Source of the DNA: Sedimentisphaerales bacterium
GTDB lineage: Bacteria > Planctomycetota > Phycisphaerae > Sedimentisphaerales > Anaerobacaceae
DNA: 38,814 bases
Assembly (NCBI GenBank): GCA_028277585.1
Contig: JANQFY010000052.1
Span: forward strand, 1-38,814
Reading direction: 5' to 3'
The notes under the pieces were generated by a model that was not told the origin of the DNA, ran no database searches, and saw nothing but the letters and a program-made list of their open reading frames with translations. Shown one piece after another: positions 7,215 through 14,831 of this stretch. A program made the translations under genes and the position numbers. How positions within the stretch are numbered: position 1 is the first letter of the stretch; every line of letters starts with the position of its first letter.

Positions 7215-8855
7215 CTATAGTCCCACGATCAGATCCAGCCTGCCATGTTCCGGTGTGGGCAGGGCGGCTCCACAGCGGACGCAGTCGGTTGTCGTCAGCC
7301 CGCGCCGTTTGCCACAGGCCGAGCACTTGATCGTGGGCGTGTGGTTCATTGCCCAGTACGTCAGAAAGCCGGCCAGATTGAACAGCCCAACGAGCACGAG
7401 CCAGAAGACAATCGTTGCCTTCGATGCGTTCCGGGACTGAATGTGCAGAAAGGTCAGGGCGAGCAGGACGACTGTGACCAACCAGTGGCGGAAACGATAG
7501 CCGGGGCGCGTCGCCTTGATGAATTCACCGAGATCGCGGTACTCCGACGTGTAGCGTCGCACCCCGGCGCTCCAGGCGAGGTCCCACAGGAGGGGGGACA
7601 TCGCGTTGACGTTGGGTCGGACCCAGATACGTGGGTCGCCGGATCGAGCCTGGGTCGTCTCGTGCTTGCGGGCCGGGACCGTCCAACTGTGGCGGTTGAC
7701 AAGGTCAAGTTGCCCCGCATCACTGACGCGGTATAGCTCCACCCATTGCGTCTTGGCGGTCGCTCTGTACTTGGCCCACCAATCGGGATCCGGACGCTGC
7801 GCCGGTGGCGGGTACTCGATCCAGGTGCGTTGCATGAAGACGTTCTGGTCCATGGCGCCGAATACGAACTGGTTGCCGAACCATCTTGCCCAGTGGTTGC
7901 CGGGCCATGTCGCCCATTCGTCCGGCATTGAAACCGCGATTGTCCGTGCTGGGTTTCTTACGACCAGGTAGTGCTTGCTATCTTCGGTTTGGCAGTACAG
8001 CAGTGGACGAGGGTGCTCGGCGTTATCTCCGCTGCCTCGCGTGAGACTCAGTCGATACGAATCCCACTGATGGGTACCCATCCAGGCAATACTGCTCTGG
8101 GGACTCTCGAACACCAATTCGACTTCCTGTTTGGCGAAGTCGATCTGGTAGAGACGCCGGTCCGTTTGCCAGAGGAGGATCGGGCTGTATGAATCGGGAG
8201 GCCACCACACCAAGAAGTTCTCAAAGTCGCCGAAGGGCTTGACCTCCTTGCTTGACGTTGCCAGTCCGGCGGCGCCGAGGTACCCAATTGTCTGACCTTT
8301 GACGTCATGCCCAACGAAGCAGTCGGCCCAGGGGTGATAGCGCCACATTTCCTGGAGACGACCCTCGGTTGCGACAGGAACCTGCAAGATTCGTGCTTGG
8401 CTGATCACCCGGATGGATCGCATGTTGTACACGTTGAAGTTGTCGCGATGACGCGCCTCACCTGCCCAGGAGAGATAGGTGTGAGGATTCTCTCGGCTGG
8501 GCCCCTCCCAGAGCAGGCGGTCGTTAGCGTCGTAGACCTGCGCTTGCGTCGTTGGTGAGTCTGGCGTGTGATGGGGTTTCCACCGAGGGCCGTCGGTCTT
8601 GGTCACCAGGTGCAGCGTGCCATCGGGCAGGAATCGTTTCTCGGCCTCCTGGATGCGCTGAATCCTTGCTTCCTCAGTCGTCAGTTGCGTTGGCGCCGAT
8701 GCGGCCGGCGGGGCCGGAGGCCCCACCCACCATAGAACCCACATGAGTTCCGAGATGCAGAACTGCACGATGACAAGGGCCAGCAGAATGAGCAGAAGGG
8801 TCATGCCGCCTCGGACCGATTGGGCGAGCAGTCGAAAAGCGTTGTTTGCTTTCAT
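7215..8855 (-). CDS. membrane protein with large extracytoplasmic domain and C-terminal zinc ribbon
   Basis: Encodes 546 residues. One membrane helix lies near residues 17-42. A long Trp- and Pro-rich region, probably a beta-propeller-like extracytoplasmic domain, extends to about 450. Two further helices follow (about 455-472 and 480-502), then a cytoplasmic zinc ribbon with Cys511/514 and Cys525/528 (CSAC and CVRC). It is the last gene of the regulator/ABC operon, 19 nt after the permease stop. I do not recognise the family. Its place suggests it works with the ABC transporter, for example as an accessory or sensing subunit. It ends 9 bp from the convergent gene. Confidence 0.75.
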   Translation of the reverse strand: MKANNAFRLLAQSVRGGMTLLLILLALVIVQFCISELMWVLWWVGPPAPPAASAPTQLTTEEARIQRIQEAEKRFLPDGTLHLVTKTDGPRWKPHHTPDSPTTQAQVYDANDRLLWEGPSRENPHTYLSWAGEARHRDNFNVYNMRSIRVISQARILQVPVATEGRLQEMWRYHPWADCFVGHDVKGQTIGYLGAAGLATSSKEVKPFGDFENFLVWWPPDSYSPILLWQTDRRLYQIDFAKQEVELVFESPQSSIAWMGTHQWDSYRLSLTRGSGDNAEHPRPLLYCQTEDSKHYLVVRNPARTIAVSMPDEWATWPGNHWARWFGNQFVFGAMDQNVFMQRTWIEYPPPAQRPDPDWWAKYRATAKTQWVELYRVSDAGQLDLVNRHSWTVPARKHETTQARSGDPRIWVRPNVNAMSPLLWDLAWSAGVRRYTSEYRDLGEFIKATRPGYRFRHWLVTVVLLALTFLHIQSRNASKATIVFWLVLVGLFNLAGFLTYWAMNHTPTIKCSACGKRRGLTTTDCVRCGAALPTPEHGRLDLIVGL

Positions 8856-8874
8856 GAGTCCGTCTTTCGGTTAT

Positions 8875-9576
8875 CTAGAATTCCCGATCCTCAAACGCCG
8901 CGACCGTCTGGATGAGCAGAATCGCGATAGCCAGGATCGTCAGGGTAATGATCCACGTGAGTTTCCACTGCGCTATGATGAAGAAGACCGCCAGAGTCGC
9001 AAAGGCCAGCCCCAAGATGCGGGTTGTATACCAGCGGGCCGTGCTCAGGGCCGACAGGGCCGTTCCCAGGTAGACCACGAAGCCCAGCGCAATGCAGAGC
9101 CAGCCGCTGGCGAAGACCTTGATGGGCTCCGGGAAGGGAAAGACATCGGGACGACAGGCGTATCGGTGCAGGCTGATCCAAACCAGTCCGAGGGGCACGA
9201 CCAGAGCGATCGCAGCGGCCGCGAGCTTGGCGGCCAGGACGGTGGATCGTTTCGCCGAGCGGTGCAGCAGAAACGACCAGGTGCGTGTGAAGAGGGGCAC
9301 CCAGAAGTGACGGACGCCCAGGACCAGGCCCAGTGCCGGCGCGATGAAAGCCAGCCATACGGCGGGCAATTCGAGCTGGGCCGCACCCACCAAGTAATGG
9401 ACGTTGACTGGTTCGCCGGGCGTCATACCGCTGGTGTATTGCCAGTAGTCGGCGACACTGAAGGGGGCCCGGGGGCGCAATCTCACGAGACCGACGCCCA
9501 GCACGATCAGAGCGGCCAGGAGCAGCCAGGGCAGTGACTCGCGCAGTTCTTTCTTCAGTAGCGCTAGAAACCTCAT
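8875..9576 (-). CDS. ABC transporter permease (ABC-2 type, probable)
   Basis: Encodes 233 residues starting MRFLALLKKELRESLPW, the usual opening of ABC-2 permeases (a basic amphipathic stretch before the first membrane helix). About six membrane helices can be drawn (residues 14-31, 74-95, 116-137, 148-170, 180-195 and 200-222). The ATG at 9576 overlaps the ATPase stop in ATGA. A longer frame starts at 9696 but would lie inside the ATPase gene and adds a non-hydrophobic extension, so it was not chosen. It probably forms the channel with the ATPase. The substrate is unknown; YtrA-linked transporters often handle antibiotics or cell-envelope compounds. Confidence 0.82.
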   Translation of the reverse strand: MRFLALLKKELRESLPWLLLAALIVLGVGLVRLRPRAPFSVADYWQYTSGMTPGEPVNVHYLVGAAQLELPAVWLAFIAPALGLVLGVRHFWVPLFTRTWSFLLHRSAKRSTVLAAKLAAAAIALVVPLGLVWISLHRYACRPDVFPFPEPIKVFASGWLCIALGFVVYLGTALSALSTARWYTTRILGLAFATLAVFFIIAQWKLTWIITLTILAIAILLIQTVAAFEDREF

Positions 9577-10499
9577 TCTACTTCCTCCCACTGGAACAGC
9601 CGTCGGTGGTTGGGCGGCGCCGTGAACTCGATGAACTGATCTTCCAGATTCATCTCGACGAATTCGTAGTGCTCGGCGCCGGTCTGCCGGGCCCATTCGG
9701 CGACCTCCGCATCGCCGACATCCACCAGGGTCATCTCCAGTTGCTTCTTACTATGGCGACAGTGAAGCAATCCCTCGATCTGGGCTTCGGAGGGGGCTGT
9801 GTCAGAGAATTTCGCTATGACCTTCCTGACCGAGGCGCGGAAGGCTTCGAGTGGGCAGTCGGCTCGTAGCCGGCCCCGATCGACCACCACGACGCGATCG
9901 GCGACCCGCTCGACGTCGGCCAGAATGTGGCTGGAGAAGAGCACCGTGCGGCCTTGCCGCGTGATCAGTTCGATCATGCCCTCGAGGAACTGGCGTCGGA
10001 TCGCGGCGTCCAGGCCGAGTGTCGGATCGTCCATGATCAGCAGCTCGGGGTTCGGCGCCAGCGCTAGCGCCAGAGAGACCTGGGCCCGTTGGCCGTTCGA
10101 GAGATGCTTGATCTTCTGCTTCGTCGATAGCTCGAAGTACTCGATCATGTCACCAAAGAACCGGTCGTCCCATTGCTCGGGGAAGAAGGCCCTCTGAAAG
10201 CGCTCCAGTTTCGCAATGCTCATCCAGCGAAACAGTCGATGGCCCTCGGTGACGTAGCCGATCCGCTGTCGCACGGCTGGTGTCAAGGCGGCTGAATCAC
10301 ACCCGAGCAGAGCCGCCGAGCCTGCGGTCGGATGCAGCAGGCCGAGCATCATCTTGATCGCGGTGGTCTTGCCCGCCCCGTTGCGGCCCAGGAAGCCGCA
10401 TATGGACCCACGCGGGATCTGCAGGTCCAGGTGGTCCAGAGCGAGCTTGCCGCCGTAGTACTTCGTCAGACCCTTTGTCTCCAGTACGATTTCACTCAT
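9573..10499 (-). CDS. ABC transporter ATP-binding protein
   Basis: Encodes 308 residues. The order is Walker A GRNGAGKTT (about residue 37), Q-loop region, signature LSNGQRAQVSLALAL (with N in place of the usual second G) and Walker B LLIMDDPTLGLD, in which the usual catalytic Glu is replaced by Asp (MDDP). The switch His sits in LFSSHI. A roughly 80-residue C-terminal extension follows, as in exporter ATPases of the CcmA type. The start MSEIVLETKGLTKYYGG was chosen because it overlaps the GntR stop (ATGAGTGA) and matches family length. The D-for-E change beside Walker B may slow hydrolysis; I note it without further claim. Confidence 0.92.
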   Translation of the reverse strand: MSEIVLETKGLTKYYGGKLALDHLDLQIPRGSICGFLGRNGAGKTTAIKMMLGLLHPTAGSAALLGCDSAALTPAVRQRIGYVTEGHRLFRWMSIAKLERFQRAFFPEQWDDRFFGDMIEYFELSTKQKIKHLSNGQRAQVSLALALAPNPELLIMDDPTLGLDAAIRRQFLEGMIELITRQGRTVLFSSHILADVERVADRVVVVDRGRLRADCPLEAFRASVRKVIAKFSDTAPSEAQIEGLLHCRHSKKQLEMTLVDVGDAEVAEWARQTGAEHYEFVEMNLEDQFIEFTAPPNHRRLFQWEEVE

Positions 10500-10908
10500 C
10501 GTTCGTCTTGTCCGATTCAGTCTTACCTGTGAATTTCTCCAGCCGGTCCTCAAACAATCCGGTCAGTTCGGCGCGGCCGAGACCGAGATTCAGCCCGCGC
10601 GTGATCAGAGCGTCCATGCGTTCGGTGAGGATGTTGATATCGGCCGCGTCGCCGCGTCGCAGTTTCGGATCACTGACATACGTGCCCGAGCCGGTCTTGG
10701 TGGTGACCAGGCCCGATTGCTCCAGCAGGGTGTAGGCTCGGGCGACCGTGTTGGGATTGATGACGAGTTCAGCCGCCAGTGTGCGGACGGCTGGCAATTT
10801 GTCTCCGGTTCGCAGTTCACCTCGGGCGATCACCGTGCCGATCTGCTCGACCACCTGGAGGTAGATGGGCTTCTCCGAGCCCGATGATATTTGTATCCAC
10901 AGTGTCAT
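10492..10908 (-). CDS. GntR-family transcriptional regulator, YtrA subfamily
   Basis: Encodes 138 residues from the start MTLWIQISSGSEKPIYLQVVEQIG. The GntR winged helix is clear: ARGELRTGDKLPAVRTLAAELVINPNTVARAYTLLEQSGLVTTKTGSGTYV (about 26-77). Only a short C-terminal helical tail follows, with no FCD or UTRA ligand domain, which defines the YtrA type. An upstream ATG at 10953 would add 15 residues unlike the family and is less likely. It is the first gene of the ABC operon and probably represses it through the dyad at 10963-10983. Confidence 0.9.
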   Translation of the reverse strand: MTLWIQISSGSEKPIYLQVVEQIGTVIARGELRTGDKLPAVRTLAAELVINPNTVARAYTLLEQSGLVTTKTGSGTYVSDPKLRRGDAADINILTERMDALITRGLNLGLGRAELTGLFEDRLEKFTGKTESDKTNDE

Positions 10909-10962
10909 TGCTGAGGCTCTTTCCTTATGCTCCGCGCCCCTGAATCGACTCATCCGTCAAAG

Positions 10963-10983
10963 TGTACTAGTACTATTAATACA
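10963..10983. promoter_or_regulatory. candidate YtrA/GntR operator upstream of the ABC operon
   Basis: TGTACTA (10963-10969) and TAATACA (10977-10983) form an inverted repeat with a 7-bp spacer, matching the pattern TGTANTA-N7-TANTACA. It lies 55-75 bp upstream of the regulator start. On the minus strand a weak promoter, TTGTGG-17-CACAAT, sits immediately upstream, so a bound regulator would cover the start of transcription. Function is inferred. Confidence 0.5.
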
Positions 10984-11126
10984 TTGTGTGCTATTTGTTC
11001 GCGCACCACAAGAGTTTTCTGAACAAGAAATGGAGCTGCTCCTCTGTCTTCCGGCGCGTAAGGCGTGTGGCGTGCCGAAGAGGATGAGGTGCAAAGTCTT
11101 TGACAGGGCGGTGTTACAGGTTCTTC

Positions 11127-12404
11127 CTATTCCTTGGACTTCGGGTTCATGACCCGGCCCAGAAATAGTACGCTTCCCGAAGAATTGTCGCGGATCATGA
11201 AGATAAAGGGATGGTCCGCCCGGAAGACGGGCGTTCTGTCGGGCCCCATGGAGGTCAGCTTCATCACGACGCCCGTGGCGGCGGCCGCTTCGGTGCCTTC
11301 CTCGTTCACGTCAACATAGGCCTCGTGGATGACTGCCGAGATGGACAGTTCGCGACGGCCCGTCATGCCCGAGAAATCCGCTTGCCGCGAGAAGGCGTCG
11401 GGCATCCCCATCGACGCCAGGATTTTGGCCAACCCGAATTTACTGGTCATCTTGAACTTGGGGAGCGAGACGATGACCTCCTGTTTCCGTCGCGGGGCCA
11501 GCCAAGCGGCGAGCTTTGCCGAAGTCAGCTCCCGTTCGAGTTGTCTGATTCCATCGAGCGCCTTCGGAAGTAGAATCACCATCGACAACTCGTCATCGAC
11601 GTAGGGCAGTTCGAGTATCTGCAGATCGCCGGCTTCGGCGTAGGCAAACTCGCTCTTCTGGTTCATCATCGGCGTCTGGATCTTCTCGCCGTCCAGCAGC
11701 GTGAACGGGGCCGGACGCGTCCGGTTCTCTTTGAACTGTGTTGCCCAGTTGCCTTTGAAGTAGATGGCGTTGGTCAGCACGAGGCGGGTCATGCGGTCCA
11801 GTACGCCGGGCCCGATCAGTTCCTTGATCTTCTCATTGGTCTGCTTCGCTACCCAGGCGTTGATGGTCTGTCGGGCCTTCTCGGCGGCGCTTCGGAAGTC
11901 CATCTCTTGGAGTTTCCCGCCGTACTCAGACTCAACGAGCTTCAGAAACGCCGGGAGAAAGGCGTAGCCCTTCTGTCCCCAAAGGGCATTGGCGACGCTC
12001 AACTGGTACTTGTCCTGGCTGCCCTGCGCGTTGAGGTCCTTGACAATCATGCCGAACGCCTGGGCGAACTCCTCCTGCGTCATCGGCCGTCCGGCCAGAT
12101 CCATTTCCTCCAGTACCTTGGGCGAAGTCGGGAAGCGCAGCACCTCAGCCATTTGCCTGGCCGTTTCACCTCTGGCGCCGGCGTACGTCATCCCCAGCGC
12201 TGTCGAGATACTGTAGGGTGAGAAGAACAGATTCCCTTCGCTGGTCGCCAGCTTCTGATAGAGTTCCATCGCAAAGCGATTGTTACCTTCGGCCACCTGT
12301 TGCCTGGCGGCGCCGGCGATCATCTCCAGCTCTGTTCCGGCCGAGCAGCCGGCTACGGAGGTCGCGACAGTCATCCAAACGAGCATGGTCTTGAACGTAT
12401 TCAT
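11127..12404 (-). CDS. serpin (protease inhibitor family I4), lipoprotein
   Basis: Encodes 425 residues from the start MNTFKTMLVWMTVATSVAGCSAG, a lipoprotein signal with lipobox VAGC. An AAGGA ribosome-binding site lies 8 nt upstream. The serpin fold is clear: NLFFSPYSISTALGMTYAGARGETARQM, LVLTNAIYFKGNWATQF, LELPYVDDELSMVILLP and the C-terminal ADHPFIFMIRDNSSGSVLFLGRV. The hinge of the reactive loop, NEEGTEAAAATGVV, has the small residues required in inhibitory serpins, so it should be able to inhibit. By counting from the hinge, P1-P1' falls near Thr-Ser in KLTSMG, though this is approximate. Lipid anchoring suggests it guards the periplasm or cell surface against proteases. Confidence 0.95.
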   Translation of the reverse strand: MNTFKTMLVWMTVATSVAGCSAGTELEMIAGAARQQVAEGNNRFAMELYQKLATSEGNLFFSPYSISTALGMTYAGARGETARQMAEVLRFPTSPKVLEEMDLAGRPMTQEEFAQAFGMIVKDLNAQGSQDKYQLSVANALWGQKGYAFLPAFLKLVESEYGGKLQEMDFRSAAEKARQTINAWVAKQTNEKIKELIGPGVLDRMTRLVLTNAIYFKGNWATQFKENRTRPAPFTLLDGEKIQTPMMNQKSEFAYAEAGDLQILELPYVDDELSMVILLPKALDGIRQLERELTSAKLAAWLAPRRKQEVIVSLPKFKMTSKFGLAKILASMGMPDAFSRQADFSGMTGRRELSISAVIHEAYVDVNEEGTEAAAATGVVMKLTSMGPDRTPVFRADHPFIFMIRDNSSGSVLFLGRVMNPKSKE

Positions 12405-12452
12405 CGTATTGTCCTTCCAGAGCAAACGTATCCTTCTGCTTCCCTAGACGTT

Positions 12453-12486
12453 GATCATGATCGTTCGGTTGACAGGGGGCTGTCAA
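12453..12486 (-). promoter_or_regulatory. serpin promoter with two dyads
   Basis: On the minus strand TTGACA (12486-12481) is followed by an 18-bp spacer and GATCAT (12462-12457). The -35 element is one arm of the perfect dyad TTGACAG-GGGG-CTGTCAA (12469-12486). The -10 element lies in the palindrome GATCATGATC (12453-12462). Both are plausible operator sites; the regulator is unknown. Confidence 0.45.
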
Positions 12487-12514
12487 GAATCGTGTCGGGA
12501 TTCGAGCGATTCTC

Positions 12515-12543
12515 TTGAGCCGCGCGGCGATCTTCGCTAGAAT
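12515..12543 (+). promoter_or_regulatory. candidate promoter of the KdsB-like operon
   Basis: TTGAGC (12515-12520), a 17-bp spacer and TAGAAT (12538-12543). Transcription would start about 300 nt before the first gene, giving a long leader. Consensus match only. Confidence 0.4.
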
Positions 12544-12858
12544 GCGGCAGCCAGCCGAGCGAATGTGGATACCCAAGCAATGGTGCGTGTGACTTGTCCT
12601 GAGATGACGTTCTAAGAGCCATGGACTGGTGTGTCTTCGGGCTTTCCTGGCGGGTGTATGGGGCCCCAGGTTGCCGGAGGAAGTTTCTGAGAACAGCCCT
12701 GAATAGGATGAAAGGTTATGCAGGGAAGCCTGGGCGCAATCGATGTCCTCATCCTTGTTCTGTATGGCTGTGTTTTCGGTTTGATCGATCGCAGTAGAGG
12801 CGCCTGAGCCCGAGAGAACTCTCTGCTGAATGCCAAGAAGAATTGTGAGGATGCTTCT
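12544..12858. other. long leader or intergenic region before the KdsB-like gene
   Basis: No convincing gene was found. One open frame of just under 60 codons starts around 12620. It is Cys/Arg-rich, lacks a good ribosome-binding site and looks non-coding. The stretch is the likely 5' leader of the following operon. No riboswitch class was recognised. Confidence 0.25.
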
Positions 12859-13638
12859 GTGTCAGATTCCAGGGCCAACAGAGAACGCATTGTCGGAGTC
12901 ATTCCAGCGCGATACGGCTCGTCAAGATTCGAAGGGAAGGTAATCGCAGATATCGCGGGCAAACCCATGATTCAGTGGGTGTACGAGCGTACCAGTCAAT
13001 CGGACACGCTGGATGAGCTTCTCGTAGCCGTCGATGATCCGAGGGTTCAATCCATAGTCGAGGGATTCGGGGGGCGGGCGATCATGACCGGGGGGCGCCA
13101 CGAATCGGGAACGGACAGAATCGCCGAGGTCGTTGAGAAGATACCGGCCGACATTGTCGTCAACATACAGGGTGACCAGCCGTTGATCGATCCTAACATG
13201 ATCGACGAAGCGGTTCGGCCCATGGTCGACTATCCTGAGATTCAGATGTCGACTCTGAAAAGGGAAATAGACGAAGACGAGTACGATGATCCCGGGGTGG
13301 TCAAGGTCGTGGTTGACGATCAGGATTTTGCTCTCTATTTTTCAAGGTCACTGATCCCGTATCCTCTCCACGGCGAGGGGGTGCGCGTGTACGAACACGT
13401 CGGACTGTACGTGTATCGAAAGGAGCTTCTTCTGAACTTCTCGAAGATGCCGCAAGGGGTCTTGGAGAGAATCGAATCGCTGGAGCAGCTTCGTGTTCTG
13501 GAGAGAGGTTTCAAGATTCTGGTGGTCGAGACCAAGATGGATCCAAGGGCCGGCGTGAGCGTGGATACGCCGGAAGATATTGAGAAAGTCGAAAGACTGA
13601 TTGCTGAGATGAAAGGCCTAAACGATGGCTGCCGATAG
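12859..13638 (+). CDS. KdsB-like CMP-(acid sugar) synthetase (3-deoxy-manno-octulosonate cytidylyltransferase family)
   Basis: Encodes 259 residues. The enzyme family couples CTP to an acidic sugar such as Kdo. Family motifs are present in order: IPARYGSSRFEGK (14-26), DIAGKPMIQWVYER, GGRHESGTDRIAEVVEK, VNIQGDQPLID (the usual motif is QGDEP, so Glu is Gln here), VVKVVVDDQDFALYFSRSLIP, EHVGLYVYRKELL, ESLEQLRVLE and VDTPEDIEKV. It starts with GTG at 12859, with GAGGA about 8 nt upstream. It overlaps the next gene by 14 nt. Because the other Kdo genes (kdsA, kdsC, kdsD) are absent and unusual genes follow, the true substrate may be another ulosonic acid or related acid. Confidence 0.85.
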   Translation: MSDSRANRERIVGVIPARYGSSRFEGKVIADIAGKPMIQWVYERTSQSDTLDELLVAVDDPRVQSIVEGFGGRAIMTGGRHESGTDRIAEVVEKIPADIVVNIQGDQPLIDPNMIDEAVRPMVDYPEIQMSTLKREIDEDEYDDPGVVKVVVDDQDFALYFSRSLIPYPLHGEGVRVYEHVGLYVYRKELLLNFSKMPQGVLERIESLEQLRVLERGFKILVVETKMDPRAGVSVDTPEDIEKVERLIAEMKGLNDGCR

Positions 13639-14809
13639 AAAACCTATTGAACTGCTCTACCACGGTCTTCCGGCTGATGCAAAAGCGATGTTCGATCGTG
13701 CCGTATCAGGTATCGTGTCGGCGAAGAAGAACGGCGGGAAGGTCGTGGTTGTCACCGGAAGCGGCCCCAATCTCCACGAGGGAATAACCACACTCATCGC
13801 AGAGCTTATTCACAAAGGCATCGTCGATGGGGTGACAACCAGTTCGGCAGTCATTGCTCACGAGATGGCCGGTTCCCTGGAGGAAGTCAAGCGGGTGGAC
13901 GGCCGACAACTCGGGTTCTCGGAAGCGGAACTTCCTCGGGGGAACACTTTTGAAGCGACTCTAATGTCGCCCGACAGCCTGGAACAACTTGCAGAAGAAA
14001 TGTTCATCGACACGGCTCTGCTTGACAAAGCGCTCGCCCTCGAAGGAAGCACCATCATCAAAGCAGCCGGGAATATGGCTTACCCTCTAGGGTTGCGTAC
14101 GGAGAATCTGGCCAAGGAGATCCTCTTCCTTGCCAAGAGCAAAGGGGTGCCTTTCGAGCTGGCCGCGGGCGCCGGTGCGGACCCTCGTACGATGCTCGGC
14201 GCGGCGTATGCCAAGGGTGTTCCGATTCTGGTCACCATACCGCAGTTGGTGGGCGGTGGCATGGTGGGGCTGGCGATCGGTGATTCGATCTCCGTTACGG
14301 AACGAGCGGCGCGGGTCGCCAAAATGATGCAATCTGCCGACGTCATCATTGAGTCGGCTGTCGCCCTCACTCAGGAGATCCACGATGGGCCTTTCGAAAC
14401 CTATACCGGCCATGGCATCTGGTCGGGTTGGGAAGGCTATCCCACCTACAGCCTGAAAGATAAGGCGTTGATACGCATCGATCTTGATCCAAGGTTGAGA
14501 AAGGCATGGGAATTCGAGAAGCAATCCGGCCAGGTTCAAGCCGCGATTGACGAAGGATTGCCCAAGACCAAACTCATGTCTATTCCTTTCCGCATGGAAA
14601 TGTCAGGCTTCGCTCGACTGGACAAGAGCATTCCGGTAGTGGCCGATGTCGGTACGGCCTGGCCCATCATGGCTTCTCGTCTGGAACAGGAATTGGGAAT
14701 CTCGCTTGATTTCATCTCTTACCCGCAGCAGAGTCCCGAAGGACGGGAAATGCGGAAGTGGATCGTCGAAAACGTCCGGCCCATCGTGAAGAAGAGACTT
14801 TTTCAGTAG
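13625..14809 (+). CDS. unrecognised cytoplasmic alpha/beta protein of the KdsB-like operon
   Basis: Encodes 394 residues with no signal peptide or membrane helix. I do not recognise a named family with confidence. The sequence has Rossmann-like alternation with glycine turns: KVVVVTGSGPNLHEGITTLIAELIHKGIVDGVTTSSAVIAHEM (38-80), then AAGNMAYPLGLRTENLAKEILFLAK, ELAAGAGADPRTMLGAAYAKGVPILVTIPQLVGGGMVGLAIGD and ADVIIESAVALTQEIHDGPFETYTGHG. The first block faintly recalls the NAD-binding core of deoxyhypusine-synthase-like proteins, but the catalytic motifs are not seen. It overlaps the KdsB-like gene by 14 nt, with AAGG upstream of its ATG, so the two are co-translated. An enzyme that makes or modifies the acid passed to the synthetase is a reasonable guess only. 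Confidence 0.75.
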   Translation: MAADRKPIELLYHGLPADAKAMFDRAVSGIVSAKKNGGKVVVVTGSGPNLHEGITTLIAELIHKGIVDGVTTSSAVIAHEMAGSLEEVKRVDGRQLGFSEAELPRGNTFEATLMSPDSLEQLAEEMFIDTALLDKALALEGSTIIKAAGNMAYPLGLRTENLAKEILFLAKSKGVPFELAAGAGADPRTMLGAAYAKGVPILVTIPQLVGGGMVGLAIGDSISVTERAARVAKMMQSADVIIESAVALTQEIHDGPFETYTGHGIWSGWEGYPTYSLKDKALIRIDLDPRLRKAWEFEKQSGQVQAAIDEGLPKTKLMSIPFRMEMSGFARLDKSIPVVADVGTAWPIMASRLEQELGISLDFISYPQQSPEGREMRKWIVENVRPIVKKRLFQ

Positions 14810-14831
14810 AACTCAACGGGAGGATCTTGTC

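Noticed and set aside
12620-12800. Short Cys/Arg-rich plus-strand frame in the leader of the KdsB-like operon
   Set aside because: No ribosome-binding site and non-protein-like composition.
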